Counted from the first letter of the stretch, positions 34,955 to 43,998 are shown. The stretch is 51,533 nucleotides of DNA from Deltaproteobacteria bacterium (GCA_016219005.1 JACRCN010000050.1:1-51533); one strand, 5' to 3'. The notes: a model not told the origin generated them from the sequence alone. Numbers and translations are program-made.

Positions 34955-36139
34955 TCAAATGCTCCAAGCGTAAAGTGCATAAAACGCAGCGGCGTTGACA
35001 AGATCCTCGACCGGGGTCTTCTCGTTGGGGGCGTGGGCCATGGCTTCGGCGCCCGGGCCGAAACCGATGGCTGGAATTCCGTACATGCCGGAGATGGTGA
35101 CGGCGTTGGTCGAGAAGGTCCATTTTCCGATCCGGGGCAGCTTGCCGAAAAGCGCCTGGTAGGCCCGGGCGCCGGACTGCACCGCCGCATGGTCCTCCGG
35201 CCACTTCCAGGTCGGGTAATATTTTTCCATGCCGTAGCGCCGACCGGTGTAGGCCGTTTCCTCGTAGTTCAGGACGAAGACCCTCGCATCCTCCCCTTTG
35301 ACAAGCGCTTCGATTTCCTTGACAGCCGATTCCTTGGTTTCGCCCCAGGTCAACCGGCGGTCCAGGTGGATGCGGGCGTAGTCGGCCACCGCACAAAGCG
35401 ACGGGCTCCCGGAGACGAATTGGCTGAGTGCAATGGACCCCTTGCCGAGAAAGTCGTCGACGGGCAGCCGCTCGTTGAGCTGCTCGGCGGCCAGGCAGGC
35501 CCGCGAAGCCATGTAGATCGCGTTTTTCCCGCGTTGCGGAGCCGAGCCGTGGGAGGAGACACCCTTGAACTCGACCTCGATCTCCATGCGGCCACGCTGG
35601 CCGCGGTAGAGGCCGCCGTCGGTGGGCTCGGTGCTCACGACCACCTCGGGCCGGATCCCATCTTCTTCGATGATGTACTTCCAGCACAGGCCGTCGCAGT
35701 CCTCTTCGATGACGCTGCCAACGAAGTACACCGTGAGATCCCGGTCCAGGCCCAGCTCCTTGAGAATGCGGCCCGCGGTCACCATGGAGGCCACACCGCC
35801 CTTCTGGTCCGCGGCCCCGCGGCCGTGGACGAACCCGTCGCGGATTTCCCCGCAGAAGGGGTCGAAGCTCCAGTTGGCCGCGTTGCCCACCTCCACGGTG
35901 TCGATATGGCCATCGAAAGCGAGGATGCGTTTGCCGCTTCCGATGCGGCCGATCACGTTGCCGAGCCCGTCGATTTTTACCTCGTCGAAGCGGGCGGCCT
36001 GCATCTGTTCGACCAGTTTTTCCGCAACCGCTTTCTCGCCCAGGCTCGGGGACTTGATCTTGACGAGTTCGGACAAATTGAATGCCGTATCATCCCGATA
36101 TTTTAGGGATAGTTCCAGGATTCGTTTGGCCTTTTGCAT
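34955..36139 (-). CDS. ygeY: YgeY-family M20 metallohydrolase (selenium-metabolism-linked)
   Basis: A 394-residue M20/ArgE/DapE-type zinc hydrolase. Metal and catalytic residues are in FDGHIDTVEVG (His, Asp), GRGAADQKGG (bridging Asp) and SVIEEDCDG (Glu-Glu); a late His appears in EAMAHAPNEKTP. It matches the YgeY family, which co-occurs with ygeW in anaerobes. It should remove an acyl or carbamoyl group from an amino acid. ATG 36139, with AGAGGT ahead, is chosen over a GTG at 36166. It lies 49 bp after the PLP-enzyme gene and 71 bp before ygeW. Confidence 0.88.
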   Translation of the reverse strand: MQKAKRILELSLKYRDDTAFNLSELVKIKSPSLGEKAVAEKLVEQMQAARFDEVKIDGLGNVIGRIGSGKRILAFDGHIDTVEVGNAANWSFDPFCGEIRDGFVHGRGAADQKGGVASMVTAGRILKELGLDRDLTVYFVGSVIEEDCDGLCWKYIIEEDGIRPEVVVSTEPTDGGLYRGQRGRMEIEVEFKGVSSHGSAPQRGKNAIYMASRACLAAEQLNERLPVDDFLGKGSIALSQFVSGSPSLCAVADYARIHLDRRLTWGETKESAVKEIEALVKGEDARVFVLNYEETAYTGRRYGMEKYYPTWKWPEDHAAVQSGARAYQALFGKLPRIGKWTFSTNAVTISGMYGIPAIGFGPGAEAMAHAPNEKTPVEDLVNAAAFYALYAWSI

Positions 36140-36188
36140 GGGAGACCTCTTTATGTTGAATCTCACTTCTCCTGAAAATAAACGCCGC

Positions 36189-37595
36189 TCATGCGGCGCT
36201 GATTCGGTAGCTCTCGATTAGCCGGTCAACCTTTGCCACCTCGGCCTGCTGAGCCTCCCAGTAGGCTTCACCGCGCTGGGAGTTCAACTCGTCGATGGTC
36301 TTGCCCTGCTGTTCCACCCAGGTGAAATACTTGAGATTGTGCCACTGGCTGCGGTTGCGGCGGGTGCCCTCGTCGATCCAGTCGAGCTTCTGGCGATGGA
36401 AGATGCTGACCAGGCGGACCTCGGCGGCGGTCCGGTCCATGCGGCCGAAACGCTCGGTAAGACCGTCCATAACCGAGTGATAGCGGTCGATGGCATCGGT
36501 GCACACCGTGACGATGAGGTCGTCCTTGTCCATGCCGTAGAATTTGGCGGTCTTGATGGCCCCGAGCACATTGCAGACCCCGGAGATGCCGAAGATCTGC
36601 GAAAGGCGTTTCACCTTGTCCTCGGGGACCCCGTATTTGCGGGTGAGCACTTCCCAGCCGGGCTCCTCGGTCAGCATCTGCAGGCCGAGCTTGCTCTCGA
36701 TGTCGTCGATGCACATGACCGCATCCATGTTCATGACGTTGTGGATCCAGGTGACGTGCTTGTCGCCGATGCCCTGGATGTCATGGCCGCCGTAGCCGTT
36801 CCAGTAAAGCGTCGGGCACTGGATCGGCTCGAGCCCCACGATCCTATGGCGGCCGGGCCACTGCTGCTTGAGCCGGTCGCCGGCCGCGATGGTGCCGGAG
36901 GACCCCATGGCCGAGATGTAGGCCGAGACCACGCCCCTGCCGATGCCCTGGGCTTCCAGCACCTTGGCAAGCTCGACGACGGTGTTGCCGGTGACATAAT
37001 AGTGGAAGCGGTAGTTGGCGAACTCCTCGAACTGGTTCATGATGCGGACACGATCGGGGTCCGAGCGCTTGAGTTCATGGCACTTGTCGTAGATCTCCTT
37101 GACGCTGCTTTCACAGCCCGGTGTGAGCTCCAGGCGCGCGCCGTAGCGACGGACGATCTCGAAGCGCTCCTTGCTCATCTCTTCGGGCAGGATCACGACC
37201 GAATCGAATTGCATGCGGCAGCCCACCCAGGCCCCGCCGATGCCGTAATTGCCGGTGGACGGCCAGACGATGGTGTGGCGCGCCGGGTCCACGGCCCCGC
37301 TGATGGCCTTCTCGATCAGGACCGAGTAGGTGGCGCCCACCTTGTGGCTGCCGGTCGGGAAATCCTTACCGTATAAAACCACGATGGGGGTCTCGACCCC
37401 CGTCAGCTCCCGGGGCAGAACTTCATGGTAGATCCGGCCGGAGCCGTCCTTCCAGGAAATGTTGTAAAGGTTGATGGGGTCGAGCGGGTCCTGGGCCTTG
37501 ACGGCCAGGGCCTTTTCGCGCAGGTCCTTGCGGATCTTGGACGGGTCCAGCATCTCCGCGAATGTGGGGCCGGTGATCAGTCGTTGTTGCGTCAT
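36189..37595 (-). CDS. PLP-dependent fold-type II enzyme (Trp-synthase-beta/cysteine-synthase superfamily)
   Basis: A 468-residue enzyme. The Schiff-base lysine is in DFPTGSHKVGATYS, and the phosphate-binding loop is probably SAMGSSGTIAAGD. The context IVWPSTGNYGIGGAWVGCRM fits the substrate Asn of this superfamily. It is longer than YgeX diaminopropionate ammonia-lyase (about 400) and differs from it in motif spacing, so it is a separate family. It lies between a second PLP enzyme (50 bp upstream) and ygeY. Likely reaction: elimination or replacement on an amino acid produced by YgeW/YgeY. Exact substrate unknown. Confidence 0.8.
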   Translation of the reverse strand: MTQQRLITGPTFAEMLDPSKIRKDLREKALAVKAQDPLDPINLYNISWKDGSGRIYHEVLPRELTGVETPIVVLYGKDFPTGSHKVGATYSVLIEKAISGAVDPARHTIVWPSTGNYGIGGAWVGCRMQFDSVVILPEEMSKERFEIVRRYGARLELTPGCESSVKEIYDKCHELKRSDPDRVRIMNQFEEFANYRFHYYVTGNTVVELAKVLEAQGIGRGVVSAYISAMGSSGTIAAGDRLKQQWPGRHRIVGLEPIQCPTLYWNGYGGHDIQGIGDKHVTWIHNVMNMDAVMCIDDIESKLGLQMLTEEPGWEVLTRKYGVPEDKVKRLSQIFGISGVCNVLGAIKTAKFYGMDKDDLIVTVCTDAIDRYHSVMDGLTERFGRMDRTAAEVRLVSIFHRQKLDWIDEGTRRNRSQWHNLKYFTWVEQQGKTIDELNSQRGEAYWEAQQAEVAKVDRLIESYRISAA

Positions 37596-37645
37596 GGTTG
37601 CCGCATCCTTAGAAAAAGTGGGTCTAGTTGTAAAATTTTCTCATA

Positions 37646-39118
37646 TCACTCGACTTTTGACCGGTCAAACCCTGTGAAGAAAAGGCCTACCGTTTCGCCC
37701 CTGTCGATGACTCCGGAATCGGTGAGCTGCATCAGCCCCGCCAGGCCGGATGCGCCCGTGGGGCAGACAGGGATCTCCGTGCGGGATTGCGCCATCTCAT
37801 AGGCGTCCCGGATGGTGTTCTCGGCAAGGATTTCGGCCCTGCCCCCCGAGTGCAGAACGGCGCGCAGCAGATCGTACCAATCGTAGGTGAGGTCGTCCAG
37901 TATTCCGTGGGCCAGGCTGTGCGGGGCGGCACCGTCCCAGGGCCACATGAAGCGATCGCGCTGCCGGGCCATGAGGTCAATGGCTGACTGCACGGCCGGG
38001 GAGTCGAAGCTCCCGGCGACAAAAGCGGCCATCTGCCGCACCTGAGCCGATTGGGTCCTGGTGAAGGCGGCAAGCTTCTGCAGCTCCGTTTCCGGCTCGG
38101 CGTTGTGGTCATAGCACAGGTCAAAGGAATACCCGCTGCGGCGGGCGATCTCGGCCAAGGCCAGCAAATAGGCCCGCACGAAGGGAAAACCGCCCGCGGG
38201 CTGGCAGACGTGGATGCGCGGCAAAACATGGACGAACCCCAGCTGCAGAGCCTCTTCGAAGGCTTGGGCGATGGAGCGCGCCAAGGCGCCGCCGCCCACC
38301 TGGATTACCACGCTGTCGATCTTTTCCGAGCGCTCGAGCAGCTGCATCACCATCTCCCAGCCCATCGTGGCGCCGCCCTCGATGTTCGACCAGTTGTCGT
38401 TGCCGGCGCAGGCAAACGGCAGCCAGCCGTTTTGATTCAGCGCTTTTTGAAAAGCGAGATAGCAGGGGTCGCCTGCGCCGGTGTCCGAGCGGGGGATTTT
38501 TTCCATGACCGTGCCCCGCTCCTCCAGCATGGCGGCAACGACAGGGTCGACGTTGTCCGGGACGAAGGCGTGCAGTTCATAACCGCCGGCGCGGGCCACC
38601 GCGGCAGCCCCCAGGGCAGCGTTGCCGCAGCTGTAGATCGCCAAGACCCTCTTCGCCCCATCACCCTTGAGTTTCCTCAAGGCCTCCACGTAAAGCAGCG
38701 TGCCCATCAGGTGCCGGCCCTTGTGGGATCCGGTTACGTTGCCGGTCTCGTTTTTCACCCACAAACGGCCGGTCCGGCCGAGGGCGGATGCCAAGGCGGG
38801 TTCTTCTTCCAACGGGGTCACATGAAAATCCCGACCCTCCAAGCGCATCAGGCGGTCCGTCATCCCGTCCAGTATCCATGCATAGCGACTATAACCGAGC
38901 AGGTTGCAGCCGGAAAGCAGAGGATGGAAGAGGTCGAAGCTGCGCCTTGATCCTGCCGCCCAGGATTTCCGGATGCCTTCGGCAGGTGGTGAACCTGGGA
39001 GCAGCATCCGGCGCAAAGTGTGCTCCTCGCCGGCGCGGCTGCCGGAACAGCTCAAAATGCCCGATTCTATTGGATAATTTTTTAGGCAAGTTGGGCAATT
39101 TAAGAAAAGCGATGCCAC
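37646..39118 (-). CDS. PLP-dependent enzyme of the threonine/cysteate synthase type
   Basis: A 490-residue fold-type II enzyme. A Cys pair at the N-terminus (NCPTCLKNYP, with SGILSCSG after it) recalls the partial zinc ribbon of threonine and cysteate synthases. The PLP lysine is in NVTGSHKGRHLMG, and the glycine-rich phosphate loop is probably VIQVGGGALARSIAQ. It starts at a GTG (39118) with GGGAGG six bases upstream. It is the first gene of the leftward catabolic operon and diverges from the TRAP genes. It may release a keto acid plus ammonia from a beta-substituted amino acid. True threonine synthase is unlikely because of its partners. Confidence 0.8.
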   Translation of the reverse strand: MASLFLNCPTCLKNYPIESGILSCSGSRAGEEHTLRRMLLPGSPPAEGIRKSWAAGSRRSFDLFHPLLSGCNLLGYSRYAWILDGMTDRLMRLEGRDFHVTPLEEEPALASALGRTGRLWVKNETGNVTGSHKGRHLMGTLLYVEALRKLKGDGAKRVLAIYSCGNAALGAAAVARAGGYELHAFVPDNVDPVVAAMLEERGTVMEKIPRSDTGAGDPCYLAFQKALNQNGWLPFACAGNDNWSNIEGGATMGWEMVMQLLERSEKIDSVVIQVGGGALARSIAQAFEEALQLGFVHVLPRIHVCQPAGGFPFVRAYLLALAEIARRSGYSFDLCYDHNAEPETELQKLAAFTRTQSAQVRQMAAFVAGSFDSPAVQSAIDLMARQRDRFMWPWDGAAPHSLAHGILDDLTYDWYDLLRAVLHSGGRAEILAENTIRDAYEMAQSRTEIPVCPTGASGLAGLMQLTDSGVIDRGETVGLFFTGFDRSKVE

Positions 39119-39186
39119 CTCGGGCCTCCCTTTGGCGCTGAATGATTATTGACTTTTTGCGGATATTCGCTCACAAGTAACAGACT

Positions 39187-39204
39187 ATTGAATCAGGAAT
39201 CAAT
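39187..39204. promoter_or_regulatory. Imperfect inverted repeat in the divergent PLP / TRAP region
   Basis: ATTGA and TCAAT flank AATCAGGA-type sequence in the 131-bp divergent region. It could be an operator for a regulator of both operons. Weak evidence; no regulator gene is adjacent. Confidence 0.25.
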
Positions 39205-39249
39205 CCGATCTTCAAATTCCGGTTTGAAATTCTTTCTGAGGTGTAGACG

Positions 39250-39777
39250 ATGAGCAGCGATTTTATCGCCCGCTTGGATGCATTCGCCCGGCGCCTGAAC
39301 TGGGTGAACGAGCGCATTTGCGCGCTTCTGATGGCCGTCTTGGTCCTGACGGTCTGGCTCGGTGTAGCCGACCGCTATGCGTATACATTGGGTACCACCT
39401 GGACCGAGGAGTTCGCCCGCTACACCATGATCTGGTGCGCCCTGCTCGCGGTTCCGGTCGGGGCCTACCGCCGCGAACACATCGGCCTGGAATTCGTCCT
39501 GAATGCAATGCCGAAGCCTTATCGCCGCTTTCTGCAGCTGGCGCTGGACCTCGTCGGCTTGGCCTTTTTCCTCTTTCTCACCTACTACAGCATCGGCATG
39601 ACGGCAGGGGGAAAGACCCAGCATGCCAACATCTTCGGCATGACCATGCTGGTGCCGTTTGCCTCCGTGCCGGTCTCATCGGCCTTGACAGTAATTCAAC
39701 TGTTTGTGAGCATGGTGCGCGACTTCCCGCTCAAGGCGCCGGAAGCGATGAAAAGGGCGGAGGAGGTGATCGCATGA
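39250..39777 (+). CDS. TRAP transporter small permease (DctQ type)
   Basis: A 175-residue membrane protein with four hydrophobic helices and the DctQ mark TTWTEEFARYTMIWCALLAV followed by GAYRREHIGLEF. It forms the permease together with the large subunit. AGGTG precedes the start. The stop overlaps the large-subunit start as ATGA. First gene of a rightward dctQMP-type operon, divergent from the PLP/ygeY/ygeW operon. Confidence 0.93.
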   Translation: MSSDFIARLDAFARRLNWVNERICALLMAVLVLTVWLGVADRYAYTLGTTWTEEFARYTMIWCALLAVPVGAYRREHIGLEFVLNAMPKPYRRFLQLALDLVGLAFFLFLTYYSIGMTAGGKTQHANIFGMTMLVPFASVPVSSALTVIQLFVSMVRDFPLKAPEAMKRAEEVIA

Positions 39778-41057
39778 CCGTCGTGGGCATCCTCTTCTTC
39801 GGGCTGATGTTCGTGGGGCTGCCCATCGGTTACGTTCTGGGGCTGGCCGGGGTGGCCGGTCTGGTCCAGGTAGGCGGCGAAAACTTCCTGGCCATGGCGC
39901 CCAAACGGTATTTCGAGGGCCTGGACCTTTTCACTTTCATGGCCATGCCGTTTTTCATATTAGCCGGCGAGATCATGAATCGCTCCGGCATCACCATGCG
40001 GCTGGTGGCCTTCACCGACTCGCTGGTGGGCTACCTGCGCGGCGGACTCGCGCACAGCAACATGGTGGCATCCGTGATCTTCGCGGGCATGACCGGGGCG
40101 GCCGTGTCCGATGCGGCGGCCTTCGGCAACACCCTGGTGCCGGCGATGATCTCGAAGGGCTACCCCAAGCCGTTTGCCTGTGCCGTCTGTGTGGCCGGCT
40201 CCATCATCGGGCCCACCATCCCGCCCTCCAACCTGATGGTCATCTACGGCTCGCTCATGGGGGTTTCGATCGCCGGGCTGTTTGCGGCCGGCATCCTGCC
40301 GGGGCTGCTCATCTGCCTTTTCTGCATGTGCTTCATCGCGGCCATCGGCCGGCGCCTCGGCTTGCCCAAGGGCGAGGGCGGATTGAGCCTGTGGCGGATC
40401 GTCACCTCTTTCAAATCGAGCTTCCTCGCCCTGCTCATGCCGGCCATCATTCTGGGCGGCATCCTGGGCGGCCTCGCCACCCCCACCGAAGCGGCCGCGA
40501 TCGCCGTGCTCTACGCGCTCGTCGTCGGCGTGGGGGTCTACCGGGCCATCACCCTCAAGGACATCACCGAGATGCTCGTGCGCACCAGCCTCATCACCGG
40601 CGTGGTGTTCCTGATCATCGCAGCCGCCTCGATCCTGAGCTGGTGGATGACATTCGAGCAGATCCCGCAGATCATCGCCAAGTTCTTTCTGTCGATATCG
40701 CGCGATCCGCAGATGGTGACCCTGATGATCCTGGTACTGCTGCTCGTGATCGGCATGTTCATGGACATCAACGCGGCCCTGATCATCCTCGCGCCGGTTC
40801 TGGGGCCGCTGACCCAGACCATCGGGATGGATCCGGTGCATGCCGGCGTCATGATCGTGCTGGCGCTCAACATCGCCTTGATGACCCCGCCGGTGGGGGC
40901 CTGTCTTTTCGTGATCTGCTCCATCACCGGCATCCGGCTGGAGGCGCTCAGCAAGGCTATCTGGCCGTTCATCCTGATAGAGGTGGCGGTTTTGTTCCTG
41001 ATTGCCTTTCTCCCGCAAATGACCATGTTCATGCCGAACCTGCTTCTCGGAAAGTAG
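39774..41057 (+). CDS. TRAP transporter large permease (DctM type)
   Basis: A 427-residue membrane protein with about twelve helices. DctM marks include TFMAMPFFILAGEIMNRSGI, GAAVSDAAAFGNTLVPAMIS and GPTIPPSNLMVIYGSLMGVS, and the C-terminal LMTPPVGACLFVICSITGI. The start is the ATG in the ATGA overlap with DctQ; the open frame extends upstream but is not used. Sodium-coupled uptake of an organic acid. Confidence 0.95.
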   Translation: MTVVGILFFGLMFVGLPIGYVLGLAGVAGLVQVGGENFLAMAPKRYFEGLDLFTFMAMPFFILAGEIMNRSGITMRLVAFTDSLVGYLRGGLAHSNMVASVIFAGMTGAAVSDAAAFGNTLVPAMISKGYPKPFACAVCVAGSIIGPTIPPSNLMVIYGSLMGVSIAGLFAAGILPGLLICLFCMCFIAAIGRRLGLPKGEGGLSLWRIVTSFKSSFLALLMPAIILGGILGGLATPTEAAAIAVLYALVVGVGVYRAITLKDITEMLVRTSLITGVVFLIIAAASILSWWMTFEQIPQIIAKFFLSISRDPQMVTLMILVLLLVIGMFMDINAALIILAPVLGPLTQTIGMDPVHAGVMIVLALNIALMTPPVGACLFVICSITGIRLEALSKAIWPFILIEVAVLFLIAFLPQMTMFMPNLLLGK

Positions 41058-41103
41058 GACGGTTTCGGAGAGCGTTGGAACATTCAACCCTTAGGAGGAC
41101 ATC

Positions 41104-42147
41104 ATGAAACGTTCATCACTGTTTTTCGCGGCGGCCCTTTTGATGCTGTCTCTGGCGGCCATTCCCTTCGCCCCGGCCACCTCAGAAGCGGGCAAGGTCA
41201 TCAAGATCCACAACCTGAACAAGGACGACCCCTTCGACAACCCCACCGGCGCCATGGTCACGGTGTTCAAGAGCCTGATGGAGGCCGGCACCAACGGCGA
41301 CATCCAGGTGCAGAGCTTCCCCAACGGGCAGCTCGGCAAGGACAATGAGGTCGTAACACAGGTGAAGGCCGGCGTCATCCAGTCCGGCATCCACTCCGTG
41401 GGTGGGTTCGCCTCGATCTACCCCATGATGGGTGTCATCGACGTCCCCTTCGCCTTCCCCAACATCAGCGCCACCTACCCCGTCTTCGACGGCCCCTTCG
41501 GCGCCAAGCTCGCGGCGGATATCGAGAAGAAGACCGGCCTGAAGGTGCTGGGCTTCGGCGATTCCGGCGGGTTCTTTCACTTCACCAACTCCAAGCGGCC
41601 GATCAAGACTCCCGAGGACATGAAAGGGCTCAAGATCCGCACCATGGGTCTCGACACCCACAAGGCGATCGTGAGCTCCCTCGGCGGCCAACCCTCGGTC
41701 ATCCCCTGGGCCGAAGTCTACACCGCGCTTCAGACCGGGGTCGCCGACGGCCAGATGAACCCTGTCCCTATCATCTCGTTTGCCAAGATGAACGAAGTCC
41801 AGAAATATTTGACCCTCTCCGGCCATCTGTTCGCACCCTACGTGTGGGTCATGAACAAGGGATTCTACGATAACCTCACGCCGCAGGAGAAGGTCGTCCT
41901 GAACGATGCCGTCAAATCGGGCATCATCGCCGGCCGCGGCGTCGCCCGCGCGATCGAGGCCTCCGACAAGGGGCTGGCCGCGCTCGGCAAGGAGATGCAG
42001 GTCAACGCCCTCACGGCGGAGCAGCGAATCAAGTTCCGCGATGCCACCTTGCCGGCGGTGAAGCAGATCATCGTGGAAAAGAACGGCGCCGAGGGCGAGG
42101 CCATGATGAAGGCCTTCCTGGAGGCCATCGACGCTGCGTCCAAGTAG
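41104..42147 (+). CDS. TRAP transporter solute-binding protein (DctP type)
   Basis: A 347-residue exported binding protein. The signal peptide ends near TSEAGK. DctP marks are AGVIQSGIHSVGG-like lobe I strands, FHFTNSKRPIKTPEDMKGLK and the conserved Arg in KIRTMG that usually grips a substrate carboxylate. AGGAGG lies just before the start. A clear terminator follows at 42166-42211. With the divergent YgeW/YgeY/PLP operon, an amino or ureido acid is a likely ligand. Confidence 0.94.
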   Translation: MKRSSLFFAAALLMLSLAAIPFAPATSEAGKVIKIHNLNKDDPFDNPTGAMVTVFKSLMEAGTNGDIQVQSFPNGQLGKDNEVVTQVKAGVIQSGIHSVGGFASIYPMMGVIDVPFAFPNISATYPVFDGPFGAKLAADIEKKTGLKVLGFGDSGGFFHFTNSKRPIKTPEDMKGLKIRTMGLDTHKAIVSSLGGQPSVIPWAEVYTALQTGVADGQMNPVPIISFAKMNEVQKYLTLSGHLFAPYVWVMNKGFYDNLTPQEKVVLNDAVKSGIIAGRGVARAIEASDKGLAALGKEMQVNALTAEQRIKFRDATLPAVKQIIVEKNGAEGEAMMKAFLEAIDAASK

Positions 42148-42165
42148 TCCTGCCCTGACCACCAC

Positions 42166-42211
42166 GAGGCCTTGACACCCGCCCGTCCGGCGGTGTTGAG
42201 GCCTCGCTTTT
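42166..42211 (+). terminator. Rho-independent terminator after the TRAP operon
   Basis: GAGGCCTTGACACC pairs with GGTGTTGAGGCCTC over 14 positions (two G-U), with a 12-base loop, followed by GCTTTT. It lies 18 bp after the DctP stop. Confidence 0.8.
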
Positions 42212-42241
42212 CCCGCATCCTCCGCCTGAGACCCCAACCCG

Positions 42242-42270
42242 CTTGAATTGCGTTTGAATTAGGCTTAATC
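42242..42270 (+). promoter_or_regulatory. Three 11-bp-spaced heptamers upstream of fdhD
   Basis: CTTGAAT, TTTGAAT and CTTAATC occur at 42242, 42253 and 42264, exactly 11 bp apart. The spacing matches the PhoB-type repeats near phoB, phnH and pstC, and the last unit resembles the phnH unit CTTAATT. Possible binding site of an OmpR/PhoB-type regulator. Confidence 0.4.
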
Positions 42271-42312
42271 TGCCATGAATATACATCAGTCCGTATCCTC
42301 ACGGAGGAGCAA

Positions 42313-43116
42313 TTGAACAACTCGGCCAGCCATCTCGTCGTCCGTTGGGAAGAGGCCAAGACCACCCGCCAGCAGGTTGATCTGCTGGAGGAGGAACCGC
42401 TCTCGATCCGGATCCAGGGCAACCCCTATTCGGTCGTGATGCGCACCCCCGGGGAGGAGATCGCCCACGTGGCAGGCTTCTGCCTCGGGGAAGGGATTAT
42501 CGATTCGCCGCAGGACTACACCTCCATCGCCTTTTGCGAGCGCGAGGCCACCAACGTGGCCACGGTGACGCTCACGCCGGCACGGCGGGAGATGATCGCG
42601 GCGATTTTGGACCGGCGCAACTACATCAGCCAGAGCAGCTGCGGCCTGTGCGGCAAGGAACTCGTCCAGGATCTCTACCAGAGCATCCGGCCGGTGCCCG
42701 ACGGGGTGCGGATGGGCCTGCGCCAGGCGATGGCCAGTCTGAACGAAATGGCCGCGAACCAACCGGTCCGGGACCGGACCCGCGCCTCCCATGCGGCCGC
42801 GCTTTGCGACCGGGACGGGAACATGCTTTGTGTCGCCGAGGACGTCGGCCGCCACAACGCCCTGGACAAGGCCATCGGCATGGCGCTTCTTGACGGAAGA
42901 CTGCCGAATGCCGCCCTGGCCGTGCTGTCCTCGCGCGTCAGCTATGAGATGGTGCAAAAAACCGCCCGGGCCCGCATTCCCATGATTTTTGCCGTCTCGC
43001 GACCGACCGCCCTCGCCGTTGAGCTCTCAGCACGGCTCAACATGGGGCTGGCCTGCCTGGCCGAAAGAGCGGGGGCTTATGTCTTTTGCGGCGGGAGCAG
43101 GTTTGTGATGGACTAA
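42313..43116 (+). CDS. fdhD: Formate dehydrogenase sulfurtransferase FdhD
   Basis: A 267-residue protein that carries sulfur from the IscS-type desulfurase to the molybdenum/tungsten cofactor of formate dehydrogenase. The key cysteines are in SQSSCGLCGKE (CxxC). Other marks are EDVGRHNALDKAIG, SSRVSYEMVQKTARARIPMI and FAVSRPTALAVELS. It starts at a TTG (42313) with GGAGGAGC immediately upstream. Its target, the selenocysteine enzyme FdhA, is encoded 24 kb away. It lies between the TRAP terminator and phoB. Confidence 0.94.
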   Translation: MNNSASHLVVRWEEAKTTRQQVDLLEEEPLSIRIQGNPYSVVMRTPGEEIAHVAGFCLGEGIIDSPQDYTSIAFCEREATNVATVTLTPARREMIAAILDRRNYISQSSCGLCGKELVQDLYQSIRPVPDGVRMGLRQAMASLNEMAANQPVRDRTRASHAAALCDRDGNMLCVAEDVGRHNALDKAIGMALLDGRLPNAALAVLSSRVSYEMVQKTARARIPMIFAVSRPTALAVELSARLNMGLACLAERAGAYVFCGGSRFVMD

Positions 43117-43217
43117 TCCATCCGGCCGCCCGCAACTATCTCAGGCCGCGCGCCGGCACCGGTGTCGGGTGTCGGACCGGGGGGCGAGACCCCTTCTAAC
43201 CGTAATCTCATCCGGGG

Positions 43218-43235
43218 CTAACACGACGCCAACAT
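43218..43235 (+). promoter_or_regulatory. Putative Pho box upstream of phoB
   Basis: CTAACAC and CCAACAT lie 11 bp apart (7+4+7), with TAATTT (43244-43249) as a possible -10 eight bases later. The repeats match those before phnH and pstC, suggesting autoregulation by PhoB. Confidence 0.55.
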
Positions 43236-43305
43236 CAAGCAAATAATTTGAAAAGAGAAAAAATGTCGCTGATCTGAATCAAACCCAAATTTAGGATGAA
43301 CCGGC

Positions 43306-43998
43306 ATGGCCAAAGAGCGCATCCTGGTTGTCGATGATGAGGAAGATATTCTGGAGCTGGTCCGTTTTCACCTGGCCCGCGAAGGCTACCAATTGACCCT
43401 GGCGGCAAGCGGCGAGGCGGCTTTGAAGAAGGCGAAGCACGAAACGTTTGACCTGGTCGTGCTGGACCTCATGCTGCCCGGGCTGGACGGGCTGGAGGTG
43501 GCCAAGGCGCTGAAGGCCGACACCAGGACCAAAAGCGTGCCGATCGTGATGCTGACCGCCAAGGGCGAGGAAGCCGACGTCGTCTCCGGCCTTGAAATCG
43601 GGGCCGACGATTACATCACCAAACCGTTCAGTCCCCGTGTGCTCACGGCGCGGGTCAAGGCGGTGTTGCGGCGGCGCTCCCGGCAGCCTGCGGATGACAC
43701 CAAGCTGATCACGATCCATGCGCTTGAGATCCATCCCGGCCGCCGCACGGTGCTGGCGGGCGGCAGCCTGCTGGAGCTGACCTTCACGGAGTTTCAGCTG
43801 CTCTGCGTTTTAGCGCGCCGGCCCGGCTGGGTCTTCACCCGCTCCCAGATCGTCGACTCCGTGCGCGGCAGCGACTACCCCGTCACCGACCGCAGCGTGG
43901 ACGTGCAGGTGGTCGGCTTGCGTAAGAAACTGGGGGCCTACGGGGATTACATCGAGACCGTGCGCGGCGTGGGCTACCGCTTCAGGGAAACACCATGA
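43306..43998 (+). CDS. phoB: Phosphate regulon response regulator PhoB-like
   Basis: A 230-residue OmpR/PhoB-family regulator. The receiver has VVDDEED, the phospho-Asp in LVVLDLMLPGLDG and the Lys in YITKPFSP. The C-terminal winged helix shows LTFTEFQLLCVLARRPGWVF and the typical end IETVRGVGYRFRE. Its stop overlaps the kinase start as ATGA. Neighbouring pst and phnH genes and matching 11-bp repeats support the PhoB call. Confidence 0.9.
   Translation: MAKERILVVDDEEDILELVRFHLAREGYQLTLAASGEAALKKAKHETFDLVVLDLMLPGLDGLEVAKALKADTRTKSVPIVMLTAKGEEADVVSGLEIGADDYITKPFSPRVLTARVKAVLRRRSRQPADDTKLITIHALEIHPGRRTVLAGGSLLELTFTEFQLLCVLARRPGWVFTRSQIVDSVRGSDYPVTDRSVDVQVVGLRKKLGAYGDYIETVRGVGYRFRETP

Noticed and set aside
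36189-37595. Assignment of the 468-residue PLP enzyme as YgeX diaminopropionate ammonia-lyase
   Set aside because: It is about 70 residues longer and the sequence around the PLP lysine differs from what I recall of YgeX, so only the superfamily is claimed.
37646-39118. Assignment as biosynthetic threonine synthase
   Set aside because: The operon partners are catabolic, no homoserine-pathway gene is near, and the N-terminal Cys segment also fits cysteate synthase relatives.
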